Origin: Craterostigma plantagineum
Lineage: Eukaryota; Streptophyta; Magnoliopsida; Lamiales; Linderniaceae
NCBI GenBank assembly: GCA_027422505.1
Contig: JAPQWV010001422.1
Coordinates: 1 to 64,000 of the forward strand
Length of the DNA: 64,000 bases
Reading direction: 5' to 3'
Shown piece by piece: positions 1 to 11,505 of the stretch. Every line of letters begins with the position of its first letter. Positions within the stretch are counted from its first letter, which is position 1. Made by a program: the position numbers and the translations under genes. The notes under the pieces were generated by a model, which saw only the letters and a list, made by a program, of their open reading frames with translations, was not told the origin of the DNA and made no database searches.

Positions 1-855
1 TAAATCTTTCATTAGTGCCACGAAATGCTAAACTTCTCTTGGCTAGAAATTTTACAACGGCAATAATTCTTATTAAGAATTTTTCCAATGTTCTTTATCT
101 TTATTTATTTTATCTTGAATATGTTTATCAACTGTTTTATTTTTCATCAACCTCAGTTCTAGATCAATCCAAGCACTCATATTCACAATATGTTCATCAC
201 TAATTTCATGTCTTTTAAGTTTAGCACTAATATTCCTCCAATCGTTACTTCCATCCCTTCCTAACTTACTTTTGCATATAGTAACATTAAATAATTTGCA
301 ACAAAAGCAAAATACCCTATCCAAGTCTTAGAATAAACTAACCATTTTTCTTTCTAATGTTTCCCCATTAGCTAATTTTTGAACATAAAGAGAAGAAGAG
401 AAGTGTCTGCAATACTCATCTTTAGGAAATTCAATATCATCGATCTTAACTGGACCTTTTTGTACTAGTAAATCTCTTAAATTAGTATCAATATTTATCC
501 ATTTGCTCGGATCATAAAAGTTAATAGGTAAACTAATTGATCCATTATTGTTCTCTTGTTCCATATTATTAGTTTCGAGATTATCATATTTCAGTAGATC
601 ATCAGATACTTCTTCCTCCTCTAAAATTTGTTTGGCATCAATATTTAGGGGTATAGTTTCTTCATTTAAAGAAGCCTCACGAATACCATCTTCATTCATA
701 GAAGTCTGCCCAAAATTTTCTTGGGTGTTAGTCTTATCTTTAGTAACAGTAACATATTTTAATAATGACCCTTTTTGCGATTCAACTAAAGCTTCTAGTT
801 TCTGTTTTTTCAATCTCTTTGAGTGACCGGACTCATATTTTCTTGTAGACATCAC
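1..855 (-). CDS. hAT transposase, N-terminal part with TTF-type zinc finger (partial)
   Basis: Read right to left from 855, the protein has a Lys-rich, low-complexity N-terminus, then an acidic linker, then the TTF-type zinc finger typical of plant zinc-finger-MYM-type-1-like hAT transposases (DPSKW, CRHFSS, RVFCFCCKLF, NDWRNISAKLKRHE). The catalytic DUF4371/RNase-H part lies left of the window. Two frame breaks are visible, near 325 (inside the zinc finger) and near 95 (after HWKN); beyond each, the expected residues resume in another frame, so they may be sequencing indels. The family DNA-binds through the zinc finger and excises and inserts DNA. The ORF start at 855 follows an in-frame stop. 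Confidence 0.7.
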
Positions 856-1338
856 TTACTAACAACAAAATAATGCAAAAAAAATTCAGAAATGCAATAA
901 AATAGCTTTACTAATTTTAATAAATAAAAGATAAAAATACAAAGATAAAACCTGAATTATTTTGTTGAGCTTCGGTTGTTGTCTGACGTGGAGATTCAAT
1001 TAAGCTATTACTATTAGATAGATAATGAGATTTGAGACCGTTGGATATAGCAATGAGGGATATGAGAGATTTATTTATAGGCACAAAAAGGCTAACTAAA
1101 GTAGGAAGTTGAAAGACAAGAAGACAGCCGAAAGAAATGAGGTCTGGAAGTTGAAAGACAAAAAATAAACTTAAATGCAAGTTTAATTAAAAAAAGAATA
1201 ATAGGTATATATTTGTTGGGCTGGGCTTAATTAATAATTTTTGCACACTATAATACTAGTAAGCCAAATGATGGGGCCCTATAAAATGTTGGGGCCTAAA
1301 GCCCATGCTTTAGTAGCTTTACCCAATGGCCGGGCCTG
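856..1338 (-). other. 5' non-coding leader of the hAT element
   Basis: This AT-rich stretch lies between the transposon terminus and the transposase start and has no convincing coding frame. It contains GGCC/GGGCC-rich subterminal motifs near 1255-1335, the usual place for hAT transposase binding sites. Confidence 0.4.
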
Positions 1339-1340
1339 CC

Positions 1341-4300
1341 AATGATAACGAACGTCGATGTGTTTCGTCCTCGAGTGATACATAGTATTCTTGCTCAAGT
1401 CCAAAGCACTTTGACTATCGCAAAATATTATGTACTACTCCTGCTGAATTCCCAACTCCTGAAGAAATCTCTTCAACCAGAGCATCTCCTTGCCAGCTTC
1501 CGTTGCTGCAACATACTCCGCTTCAATAGTTGATAAGAAACACATTTCTGTAACCTCGACTTCCATGAGATAGCTCCCCCTGAGAACGTAAATATATATC
1601 CCGACGTTGACTTTCTGCTGTCGAGATCACCGGCCATATCAGCATCCGTATAGCCTGTAAGAAAATATTTACCACTTCCAAATGTTAGGCATAATTTGGA
1701 AGTTCCTCTCAGGTACCTCAAGATCCACTTCACTGCTTCCCAATGTGACTTCCCGGGATTCGATAGAAATCGACTCACAACGCCAACTGCTGTGAGCGAT
1801 ATCTGGCCTCGTACACACCATGGCATACATTAAACTTCCGATCGCCGATGAATATGGAACATCGGGACATCTTCTCCGTCTTCTGTTGTTGATGGACTGG
1901 ATTTCTTTCGCAACTGAAAGTGCGCGGCAAGTGGCGTGCTAACTGGCTTAGCATCCTTCATATTGAACCTCTCTAGAACTCGTTCAATATAGCGCTCCTA
2001 GGATAACCATAATTTTCCAGCTTTCTGATCTCGGGTAATCTCCATTCCGGGAATCCGTTTTGTCGAACCCAAATCCTTCATGTCAAACGTCTTTGACAAA
2101 TCTTTCTTCAACCTGCTAATCATCTCTGCATCTTGTCCGACAATTAGCATATCATCAACATACAAGAGAAGAATGATAAATTTACCGTTAGAGTATCTCC
2201 GGACGTAAACACATGGATCTGCATATGTTCTCTTGAACCCCTGATGCACCATGAAAGAATCAAATTTCTTGTACCACTGCCGCGGAGCTTGTTTCAATCC
2301 GTACAAGCTTTTCTTCAACCGGCAGACCATGTCCTCTTTACCTCTAACCTCGAACCCTTCGGGTTGTTCCATATATATCTCCTCATCAAGATCACCATGC
2401 AAGAATGCGGTCTTCACGTCGAGTTGCTCCAAGTGAAGATCCATGGTAGCAGCTAGTCCTAGTATGACTCTGATTGAACTCATCTTCACGACCGGTGAAA
2501 ATATCTCGTCAAAGTTGATCCCCTTCCTCTGAGTGAAACCTTTGACCACTAATCGAGCCTTGTATCTGACTAGCTTGCTATCATCCTTCTTTAATTTGTA
2601 CACCCATTTGTTCTTGAGTGTCTTCTTTCCTTTTGGTAATCGAACTAACTCGTACGTATCATTCTTCTTTAGAGAATCCATCTCCTCTTGCATGGCCTTT
2701 GTCCAACAATCCTTCTCCCTACAAGATTGTACTTCCTGGAAGCTCTCTGGCTCCCCCTCGTCAGTAATCAATATAATCAGAACTCGGATACCTCATAGAT
2801 GGTTGGTGTTCCCTAGTTGACCTTCTCAGCTGAGGTTCAACTTCTTCTTGCACATCTGAAGGCTCTCCCTGCTCATTACCTTCAGTGTGTTCATCATCAT
2901 CAATGGCCGGCTCTTCTGGTTCAGGTTCTGATTGTTGCATTCCTTCCTCCGTGGCACCATTATATGGAATGCTAACTGGTGTATAATCGTCTACACCGCC
3001 ACCTGTCGATTTTGCCGCATCCACCTCTGCGTCTCCCATGGTCTCGTGCTCACGGAATACTACGTCGCGACTTCGAACAATCTTCTTCTTCTTTGGATCC
3101 CAAAGTCTGTAGACAAACTCCTCGTCTCCGTACCCAACAAAGATGCAAGGATTCGATTTATCATCGAGCTTTGATCTTTGTTCCTTTGGCACATGCATGA
3201 ACGCCTTGCAGCCAAACACTCTCAAATGCGAATATGAGATGTCTCTACCAGTCCACACCTTCTCTGAAATGTCGAAATCCAACGCCGATGAAGGTAGTCA
3301 GTTGATAAGATAGACTGCAGTGTTGACAGCTTTCCCCCCAAAATGACTTAGAGGATTAGCCATTTTGAGCATCGCTCGGACTCTCTCCATAATGGTTCGG
3401 TTCATTCTCTCCGTGACACCATTCTGTTGAGGAGTGCCAGGAACTGTCTTCTCATGCTTAATGCCATTCTTCGTGGAATAATCTCTGAATTCTCGAGAGA
3501 TGTATTCACCACCATTATCTGTGCGTAGACACTTTAGCGGCATTCCTGTTGCTCTTTCCACCATTGCATGGAACTTCTGAAAATAATAGAACACCTGGTC
3601 CTTCGCCGCAACAGATATACCAGGTCTTGCGAGACGCATCATCAATGAAGGTCAGAAAATATTTACTGCCTCCCAGAGATTCGACTTCCATGGGTCCGCA
3701 TACGTCAGAGTGTACCAACTCCAACTTCTTCATTCGCCTGGTTGAGTTCTTCGCGAATGAAATTCTATGTTGCTTCCCAAATAAACAATAATCGCAGGGG
3801 TTCAGCGCTTTCTCCTTGGCTACTGGTATGAGGGACTTTCTAGCCAAGACATTCAACACCTTTTCTCCTACGTGCGCCAGCCGTCTGTGCCACAAATTTG
3901 GAGAAGCATCATCTTCAACTGCATTCAGTTGGTTAGCACATATCGTTCCGTGCATCTTGTATAGCGAGCAGCATAGCTTTCCTCTCGCTACCACCAACGA
4001 TCCCTTGATGAGTTTCCAGTTACTATTTGCCATCTCGTTATAGTATCCTTCGTTGTCCAGCACTTTCACAGAAATCAGGTTCAGACGCAGGTCTGGAATG
4101 TGTCGCACATCTTTCAGCCGTAATGTTCACCCTACGCTCGTCTGGATACAGATATCACCGACCCCACTATTTAGAAACACTTTGGTTACCCATCTTTGTA
4201 GTGCCAAAGTTTCCCGCCTTATACGTGGAGAAGTATTAACGTCTTGGAACACAATGGTAGGAGGCACCAGAGTCCACTACCCATTCGGTGCTTGCATCCG

Positions 4301-5149
4301 CATCATGACAGCAGTCTGCTTCATTCACCAGAGTAACCTCTCCACCACCGTTGGAGGCGATTGCAGACGTGTTCTTGTCATCATCTTGTTCATGTTTTCT
4401 GTTGAGAAGTCTACAGTTTCTTTGCAAGTGACCAATTTTTCCACAATGGTAGCACTTCCTCATCTCCCTGGACTTGGATCTATCTTTTGATTTGTCGAAT
4501 CCTTTTGGTCCTCTACTCTTGCTCCGACCCCTATTCTCCATAACAAGGGCCTGATTTCCCGTACTAGTACTGGCGACATCCTTCCGTCGCAGCTCTTCAT
4601 TGTAGAGTCTGTTTTTCACCATCTCCATCGTGACTTTACCGCTTGGTGCCGAGTTGGTGAGCGATACTACCAACGTATCCCAGCTATCAGGTAGAGAACC
4701 CAGTTGTAGACAAGCTTGTAGCTCATCATCAGGACTAGACCGGCACTTGTGAGTTGAGTTACCAGCCCTTCAAAGTCATTCAGATGTTCAGCAACTGATC
4801 GTCCCTCGTTCAGCTTCACATTCATGAGTTTTCGCATCATGAATACCTTGCTCAGCGCATTTGTCACCTCGTACATACCCTCCAATTTCGTCCAGAGTTT
4901 GTAGGGGTCTGTCTCATTTCGGACGTGGTTGTAGAGGCTTATGTCCACCCATTGGCGGATAACAGCTAGCGTCTTTCTTTGCAATTTCTTCCATAGGTCA
5001 GCATTCCCGCCTTCGGGCATCTTGCCTGCATTTTCGATTGGTTCATTGAGGTCTTTGCAATAAAGATAATCCTCCATCCTTGATTTCCATATGGAGTAAT
5101 TCGTTACTGTCAGCTTGATCATTCCTCCGTCGTTCTCCATGGCCGTCAA
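1341..5149 (-). pseudogene. copia gag-pol polyprotein, frameshifted and interrupted
   Basis: From 5149 leftward: gag N-terminus with the UBN2-like region (5149-4667); a CCHC zinc knuckle CYHCGKIGHLQRNC (about 4460-4420); the aspartic protease DSGAS (about 4262); the gag-pre-integrase HRRLAH (about 3885); the integrase core with HSDVCGP, DNGGEY and PQQNG (about 3720-3420); the reverse transcriptase with QLDVKTAFLHGDL, GLKQAPRQW and YVDDM (2771-1998); and RNase H ending near 1341 inside the HIDVRYHW region. Frame breaks occur near 4670, 4236, 3600, 3300, 2765 and 1830, so no single open frame survives as given. The motifs themselves are intact, which suggests a fairly young copy or sequencing indels. 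Confidence 0.88.
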
Positions 5150-5237
5150 AATCTACCAGCAACCTACTAGTATCTTTTCTGATGTGGAAGATCAGTCAAA
5201 GCTGCAACCACAGAGCATACTCAGAATACTATCGGGC

Positions 5238-5249
5238 TCTGATACCACT
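5238..5249 (-). other. copia primer binding site (tRNA-iMet)
   Basis: The minus strand reads TGGTATCAGAGC immediately next to the LTR edge, the standard plant sequence pairing with the 3' end of initiator methionine tRNA. Confidence 0.85.
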
Positions 5250-5889
5250 TGTTGGGAATGGTGGTGGGCCCCCGCGGTGGTAAGTGGGCCCCGCAGCGGA
5301 ACAGGTCTGGGTTTGACTCGGTACGACGATCGGGAGAAGTGGGACCCATGGGGTAAATTTGGGGGGGCCCCACACAGTAACTACCACAAAAATAAAATTA
5401 CCGTGTGGTAAGAAAGAACACCAAAACTTTAACGTGGAAAACCCTCTATTAACTAAGAGGGAAAAACCACGGACGAGTCGGCAAAATTTTCACTATAGTA
5501 AAAATTACAACCCTCGAATTTTTACTATCTCACTTTTACCACTCGTGTTTACCTCACAGCTCTCTCTGGATGTGGAACCCTATCAGTTTCTACCTGAAAC
5601 TGATAACCTCACAATTCACTCGAACTACTTCTCTCTATATAGTAAAACTCGAATGAGCTTGTGATGATAATAACTGAAGAATCCTCAGCCTATTTATAGA
5701 TGTCTTCAGCTCTTCTGGACCGCTCAAAACGGGTGACCAGGAATGCGCCGCGTCGCCCTTCAATATCAGCCGTTCATTAAATTATTATATATATAAAATA
5801 ATATTATAATATAATATTAATAATATTATTTTATTTTATTTTTTTTTGTTTTCTTGTGGAGGCGTCCTCTTTGGATGGCTCGACCAACA
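5250..5889 (-). repeat. 5' LTR of the minus-strand copia element
   Basis: The segment is about 640 bp, starts TGTTGG and ends CCAACA on either strand, and directly abuts the primer binding site. A minus-strand TATA-like CTATAAATAGG near 5686-5698 fits an LTR promoter. The partner 3' LTR is outside the window. Confidence 0.8.
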
Positions 5890-6847
5890 CTTTCATCATC
5901 AATTTTCCCCTAAAAAGGACGCAAACATTTATATATTCGTTCAACTAGTAGTAACCTTTTTTTCTAGTCAATCAATATTATTAATTGGGCCCTTTCGAAA
6001 GTCCTATTAGACGGAAACAAAGAAAGTGGCATTGGACTGATGAATTATGAATATATTGGAAAGAAAGTAAATATTTTACAAGTATATTGAATGTGGCGTA
6101 AATTAAATAATATATCAAGTAATTATGGTGGGATCATTCTCTTTTTACTAGTGGCCAAGTATCTCTTGGGATGTTCATTTTACTATTATTGCGCCACAAA
6201 TAACGGTTATTGACTCCTACAAAATTTGGAGCAAACAACAAATATGTAATCGCATTGAAAAAAATCCACCATTTTAATCGATCTCAATATCGACTTAAGT
6301 CTAGCAAAATTATTTTGTCATATTTTTAATTTAGCTAATTTAAAATTTGGATCTTTAAACTCGTAACAATTATTTCGAACTCGAACTCGAGTCTAGAACG
6401 TGAGAGACTCAAGCTAGTCTTTCACATCTAATTTTGATCGGAACTAATGTTAAAAATAAAAAAATTTTTGGTAATATTATTAATTAGCAAATAAATTCTT
6501 TTTATTGTGAACTATTTAAGATGAGAATCTTCAAGGCACTTTAGGATCAGAAATTATTATTTCCTTTCGAATAAAAATCTACAAATTATTTGCTTTTATG
6601 AGGAGAAAGCCAAAATTTTTATTTATTCTATTTTATTAAGCGCGAGTGGTGAGTATAATGACCCTTGATCTATCAATTACACAAAAAAATTAATTAATTA
6701 AATTTAAAAAAGTTACTCACTTAGGTACTATTTTAGTTAATCACTATTGTCATATACCATTATATATATGTATAAACATAATTAAATTTATACAATTTCA
6801 ATGAACTAAATTTAAAATTAATAGCACACACATCTACAAGAGTACCA
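5890..6847. other. AT-rich intergenic DNA, no gene seen
   Basis: I see no coding frame, conserved motif or clear repeat boundary between the copia LTR and the foldback MULE. Confidence 0.5.
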
Positions 6848-6856
6848 AAAATAAAT

Positions 6857-8290
6857 GGGGAATTTTACAAGTTTGTATGTTTGGTAAGAGTTCAGTCCCT
6901 GTCAGAGCTGGCGTTAGTTTTAAGGACCAAGAATTTGAAAATTGCAGAGATAAGGATTTAAATAATGTATTGACGAAAATACCCATCCCAACATACTGAA
7001 CCAATAGTTATTTTCCGGCGACTTTCTGTTATGCTTTTAGATTATATTGTTATAAATGTCCAGCGAACTGTTATTTTCCATACCTTATCTGTTACGACGA
7101 TGCAGAATATTGTTACCGGCATAGTATTTAATTTACGAATCCCGTTTTTACAGTGAATCGAGGTCCGAAATTCCGAATGCCCATTAACCAACCAAAATCG
7201 GCGAGTAATGTAGGATGTATTGTGGTATTGCCGAAGCGAGATGTAAGATTTGTGTGAGTTTTTTTTATCTTCTATTTAGGGTTCTAATATGCGAAAATAA
7301 GATGAAATCAAATCCATTTTTTGCACCGATTACATCTAGTACGTACAAAATCGAAGTACACATAGTATGCGCAGCTCGCTGCGGCTCATTCTCTGCTCGT
7401 TCTTCTGACCTTCATCTTTCAATTTCGCGAAAATACGATCGACCCCAATAATTTGGGTATATTTTTACTGTGTCCAGACTGTTACTAGATCTACCAAATT
7501 CGTTACCATGTGTGACGAACATGTTACTGTTTATGCTAAATCAGTTATTTATTGGAGCTAAATTATTACCATGCGTTACTGTTATAATTTGCGAAAACAA
7601 GATTGAATCAAAGCCGTTTTTGCCAACGATTACATCTAATATGTATCAATTCGAATTACCCATAGTATGGGAAGCTCAGTGCGGCACTTTTACTGCTCGT
7701 TCGTCCGCCTTCATCTTTCAATTTCGTGAAAATACGATCGACCCCAATAATTTGTGTATATTTTTACTGTCATCAAAGTTGTTACTCGGTCTACCAAATT
7801 CGTTACTACGTCGGCGAAACTCGTTATTTCGTGAAATACTGTCGACCCCAATAATTTGCGAAAATAAGATGAAATCAAAGCCGTTTTTGGCAACGATTAC
7901 ATCTAATAAGTATAAATTCGAAGTACTCATAGTATGTGAAGCTCGGTGTGGCACATTGTTTGCTCGTTCGTCTGACGTTCATCTTTTAATTTTGCGAAAA
8001 TACGGTCGACCCCAATAATTTGGTATATTATACCGTGTCATCAAAGCTGTTACTCAGTCTACCAAACTCGTTACTATGTCTACCAAATCCGTTATTTAGC
8101 CGTAATTAATTGTTACCATGTGTAGGGTTATAATTTGCAAAAATGAGATGAAATCAAACCCCGGCAATGATTACATCTAATATGGATAAATTCGAACTGC
8201 CATAGTATGAGCAGCTCAGTGCGGCACCTCGTTTGGTCGTTCGTCGATGTTCATCATTTAATTCGTGAAAATACGATCGACCCCATAAAG
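6857..8290 (+). repeat. left inverted arm of the foldback MULE, four tandem units
   Basis: After about 450 bp of unique terminal sequence the arm repeats a 270-300 bp unit four times. The anchor GATTACATCTA recurs at 7328, 7628, 7895 and 8169 (steps 300, 267, 274). Each unit contains the stretch around CGATCGACCCC, a run of GTTAC motifs, and ACGATTACATCTA. Confidence 0.85.
7007..7132 (+). repeat. 21-nt phased GTTA(C/T) array, clearest block
   Basis: GTTA(C/T) begins at 7007, 7028, 7049, 7070, 7091 and 7112, six consecutive steps of exactly 21 nt with little conservation between motifs. The same spacing recurs at 7481-7565, 7781-7823, 8049-8112 and, in the loop, 8697-8760. Confidence 0.85.
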
Positions 8291-8646
8291 TTGGGTGTAT
8301 TGGTCGATTTGTAAAATTCTCAGGATATGTTACTAGTATATGCGCTTCTGTTACTATGTTGACTAAATTGTTGCTAAATTGTCGGTGAAATTTCGGGCGG
8401 GAAAACCATAATGAGATGAATTTTGGGCGGGAGTCTAAGTAAAATCAAGCATAGATTATCTGTACCCCATATGTGTAAACTGTTACTAGTTATATGTTTA
8501 TATGTTACTAGAATTATTATAGTTTCTCAATTAGGGTTTGTGATTAAAATCATAACCTCTAAAACTTCGTAAATTCATATATTTCACTGAATATATCACG
8601 TTTAAGATTAATTGAAGATGTCACTAATTTTGTTGAATCATTTATA

Positions 8647-9775
8647 TTAAATTGTTATTTTGTCTAACTATTCTGTTACTAGTGATGTATATACATGTTA
8701 CTCATATGTCGATTTATGTTACTTTATCCGGAAAAATTGTTTCTGATCACGGTTAAACCGTTTACTGCATAACAACAGTAAACAATATAGCATTTGTGAT
8801 TAATATTAATCGAATATGTCATTAATTTTGATGAATCATTTGTTTTAGGTCGACCATTTAGATTGTAATAAACAACCAATAGTTGATTTCTAACATGTTT
8901 TGTGTAAGTTGAATCAATTTGGTAGAAGCATGATCATCCTTTCAAGAAGAGTGTTACTTGTTCTTCATACTATATACTTCAACTTCTTCAATCTCAACAT
9001 AATCCCCACGAAAATCACAAACTAAACTGATATATTTTTATCTAAATCTTGGTAAATTCATATATTTTAGTGAATGTAAAGTGTTTGCAATATAAAATTT
9101 AAAAAATAATAAAGTAAACTAATCACATGTTAAATTGTTATTTTGTCTAACTATTCTGTTACTAGTGATGTGTATACATGTTACCCATATGTCAATTTCT
9201 GTTACTTTATCGGGAAAAATTATTTCTGATCACGGGTTAAACCGTTACTACATAAAAACAGTAAACAATATAGCATTTGTGATTAAGATTAATCGAATAT
9301 GTCATTAATTTTGATGAATCATTTGTTTTAGGTCGACCATCTAGATTGTATAAACAACCAATAGTTCATTTCTAACACGTTTTGTGTAAGTAAATCAATT
9401 TGGTAGACGCATGATCATCATTTCAAGAATAGTGTTACTTGTTCTTCATACTATATACTTCAACTTCTTCAATCTCAACATAATCTCCACGAAAATCACA
9501 AACTTAACTGATATATTTTATCTAAATCTTGGTAAATTCATATATTTTAGTGAATGTAAAGTGTTTGCAATATAAAATTTAAAAATAATAAAGCAAACTA
9601 ATCAAATATTAAATTGTTATTTTGAATAGCTATTCTGTTACTCGTGTTTTGTTTCACTGTTACCAATAAGTCAATTTCTGTTACTTTATCCCAAAATATT
9701 TTTTCTGAAGACGGTTAAACTGTTACTGCAAAAAAACAGTAAGCAATATAGCGTTTTTAGCAAACAACAGAGGAA
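8647..9775 (+). repeat. 480-bp tandem direct repeat in the loop, about 2.3 copies
   Basis: The word TTAAATTGTTATTTTG starts copies at 8647, 9130 and 9609 (periods 483 and 479). The first two copies are nearly identical over their length; the third ends after about 165 bp near the start of the right arm. No coding content is evident. Confidence 0.85.
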
Positions 9776-9904
9776 ATAACCAGAATCATGCCAAGTTCAG
9801 CAACTGAAGCTAAATTTGTTCAAATGATACATCCTACAAATCAGTCTCAGACATACATAGAAGCAAATTGTAACAAACCGGCTAACAAACTGGCAAATTG
9901 CGAA

Positions 9905-11346
9905 ACTAAAAGATGAACGTCGTACGACGAGCAAACAATGTGCCCCGCCGAGCTGCCCAGACTATGTGTCTTCGAATTTATACATATTACATGTAATCGT
10001 TGCCACAAACGGCTTTAATTTCATCTTGTTTTTGCAAATTAGAACCCAACACATGGTAACAATTAATTACATATAAATAACGAGTTTCGCCGACGTAGTA
10101 ACGAAATTGGTAGACCGAGTAACAACTTTGATGACAGTAAAAATATACACATATTGGGGTCGATCGTATTTCGCGAAATTGAAAGATGAAGGTCGGACGA
10201 ACGAGCAGACAATGTGCCGCCACCGAGCTTCCCATACTATGGGTAATTCGAATTGATACATATTAGATGTAATCGTTGGCAAAAACGGCTTTGATTCAAT
10301 CTTGTTTTCGCAAAATTATAAACTACGCATGGTCACAATTAGTTTCGCCAAATAACGGTTTCTAAAGATTAAGTAACGAATTCGGCACATTTGGTAACAA
10401 ATTCGAACAACGAGTAATAGTTTCGACACAGAAAAATAAACCCAAATTAATGGAGTCGATCATATTTTCGCGAAATTGAAAGATGAAGGTCGGACGAACG
10501 AGCAGACAATGTGCCTAACTGAGCTTCCCATATTATGGGTACTTCGAATTGATACATATTAGATGTAATCGTTGGCAAAAACGGCTTTGATTCAATCTTG
10601 TTTTCGCAAATTATAACGGTAGCGCATGGTAACAATTTAGCTCCGTAAATAACGGATTTAGCATAAAGAATACTATTTCGTCACATATGGTAACGAATTT
10701 GGTAGATCTAGTAACAGTCTGGACACAGTAAAAATATACCCAAATATTGGGGCCGATCGTATTTTCGCGAAATTGAAAGATGAAGGTCGGAAGAACGAGC
10801 AGACAATGAGCCGCAGCGAGCTGCGCATACTATGGGTACTTCGAATTTGTACGTACTAGATTTAATCGTGCCATAAATGGCTTTGATTTCATCTTATTTT
10901 CGCATATTAGAACCCTAAATAGAAAGATAAAAAAACTCACACAAATCTTACATCTTGCTTCGTCAATACCACAATATATCTTACATTACACGCCGATTTG
11001 TTGGTTAATGGGGCATTCGAAATTTCGGACCTCGATTCACCTAAAAATGGGATTCGTAAATTAAATACTATGCCGATAACAATTTTTCTGCATCGTCGTA
11101 ACAGATAAGGTCTGAAAAAATAACAGTTCGCTGGACATTTACAACAATATAACCTAAAAGAATAACAGAAAGTCGCCGGAAAATAACTATTGGTTCAGTA
11201 TGTTGGGATGGGTATTTTCGTCAATACATTTTTAAATCCTTATCTCTGCAAATTTCGAATTTTTGGTCCTTAAAACTAACACCAGCTCTGACAGGGACTG
11301 AACTCTTACCAAACATGCAAAGTAGGGACTGAATACAAATTTCCCC
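9905..11346 (-). repeat. right inverted arm of the foldback MULE, four tandem units
   Basis: This is the inverted counterpart of the left arm. The complementary anchor (TAGATGTAATC and variants) recurs near 10858, 10560, 10264 and 9990. Unit order and unit-specific variants match the left arm from the outside inward, for example the outermost unit with GTACGTAC and the next with the word ATTGAATCAAAGCCG, so the arms arose as a mirrored block and not by independent expansion. Confidence 0.85.
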
Positions 11347-11406
11347 AAAATAAATCAAATTCTGAGTGTGCAGATATTATATATTTTAAGAGTGATAATA
11401 AAACAA

Positions 11407-11505
11407 GGCAAAATTGCATATTACCCCCTCGTGGTTTCACGAAAATGCACCATAATACCTCCTGATTTTTTTATTACCCGAAACACCCTTGTACTTTCCT
11501 AAACT
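11407..11505 (+). repeat. left terminal inverted repeat of the coding MULE
   Basis: About 99 bp starting GGCAAAATTGC; the inverted partner is at 16405-16502. The right copy differs by only a few bases, mostly in homopolymers. Confidence 0.9.

Larger units (their letters stand above)
1..1338 (-). mobile_element. hAT-superfamily DNA transposon, 5' part (runs off left edge)
   Basis: On the minus strand the element begins at 1338 with CAGGCCCGGCC followed by a GGCCC-rich subterminal stretch, as in many plant hAT (Tip100-like) elements, and then carries the start of a TTF-type zinc-finger transposase. The transposon interrupts a copia reading frame: the copia RNase H domain reads cleanly down to about 1341 and then stops at the hAT terminus. 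The 8 bases outside the terminus (1339-1346, CCAATGAT) are the expected target-site duplication, but the second copy lies beyond the window. The superfamily is supported by the zinc-finger protein; the exact family is inferred. Confidence 0.75.
1339..5889 (-). mobile_element. Ty1/copia retrotransposon, minus strand, 3' end cut off by the hAT insertion
   Basis: Read on the minus strand the order is 5' LTR (5889-5250), primer binding site complementary to initiator-Met tRNA (5249-5238), gag with a CCHC knuckle, protease, integrase, reverse transcriptase, RNase H. This is the copia order (integrase before RT). The RNase H frame is broken at 1341 by the hAT element, so the last RNase H residues, the polypurine tract and the 3' LTR should lie left of the window, beyond the hAT element. 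The five bases after the 5' LTR are CTTTC, a candidate target duplication that cannot be checked here. Confidence 0.9.
6857..11346. mobile_element. foldback-type non-autonomous Mutator-like element (MULE)
   Basis: A 4490-bp palindromic element flanked by a perfect 9-bp duplication AAAATAAAT (6848-6856 and 11347-11355). It starts GGGGAATTTTAC and ends with the complement of GGGGAAATTTG. The outer arms, about 1.4 kb each, are inverted copies of one another with scattered mismatches and indels. The 1.6 kb loop contains 480-bp direct repeats. No transposase or long credible ORF is present, so movement would depend on an enzyme supplied elsewhere. Nine-base duplications are the hallmark of Mutator-type transposition. 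Long arms made of tandem subrepeats resemble foldback elements described in Drosophila and Arabidopsis. The MULE assignment rests on duplication length and terminus style. Confidence 0.85.

Noticed and set aside
5238..5249. Possible tRNA gene from TGGTATCAGAGC words (also 23612 and 62299)
   Set aside because: Only the primer-binding segment is present; no cloverleaf. They are retroelement primer sites.
7470..8018. 182-residue frame and other frames in the foldback MULE arms
   Set aside because: They run across tandem non-coding units, have no family resemblance and exist only because the repeat unit happens to lack stops in one phase.
7007..8112. Regular motif spacing suggesting a CRISPR array
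   Set aside because: The repeated word is only 5-6 nt, the period is 21 nt, and this is plant nuclear DNA within a transposon.
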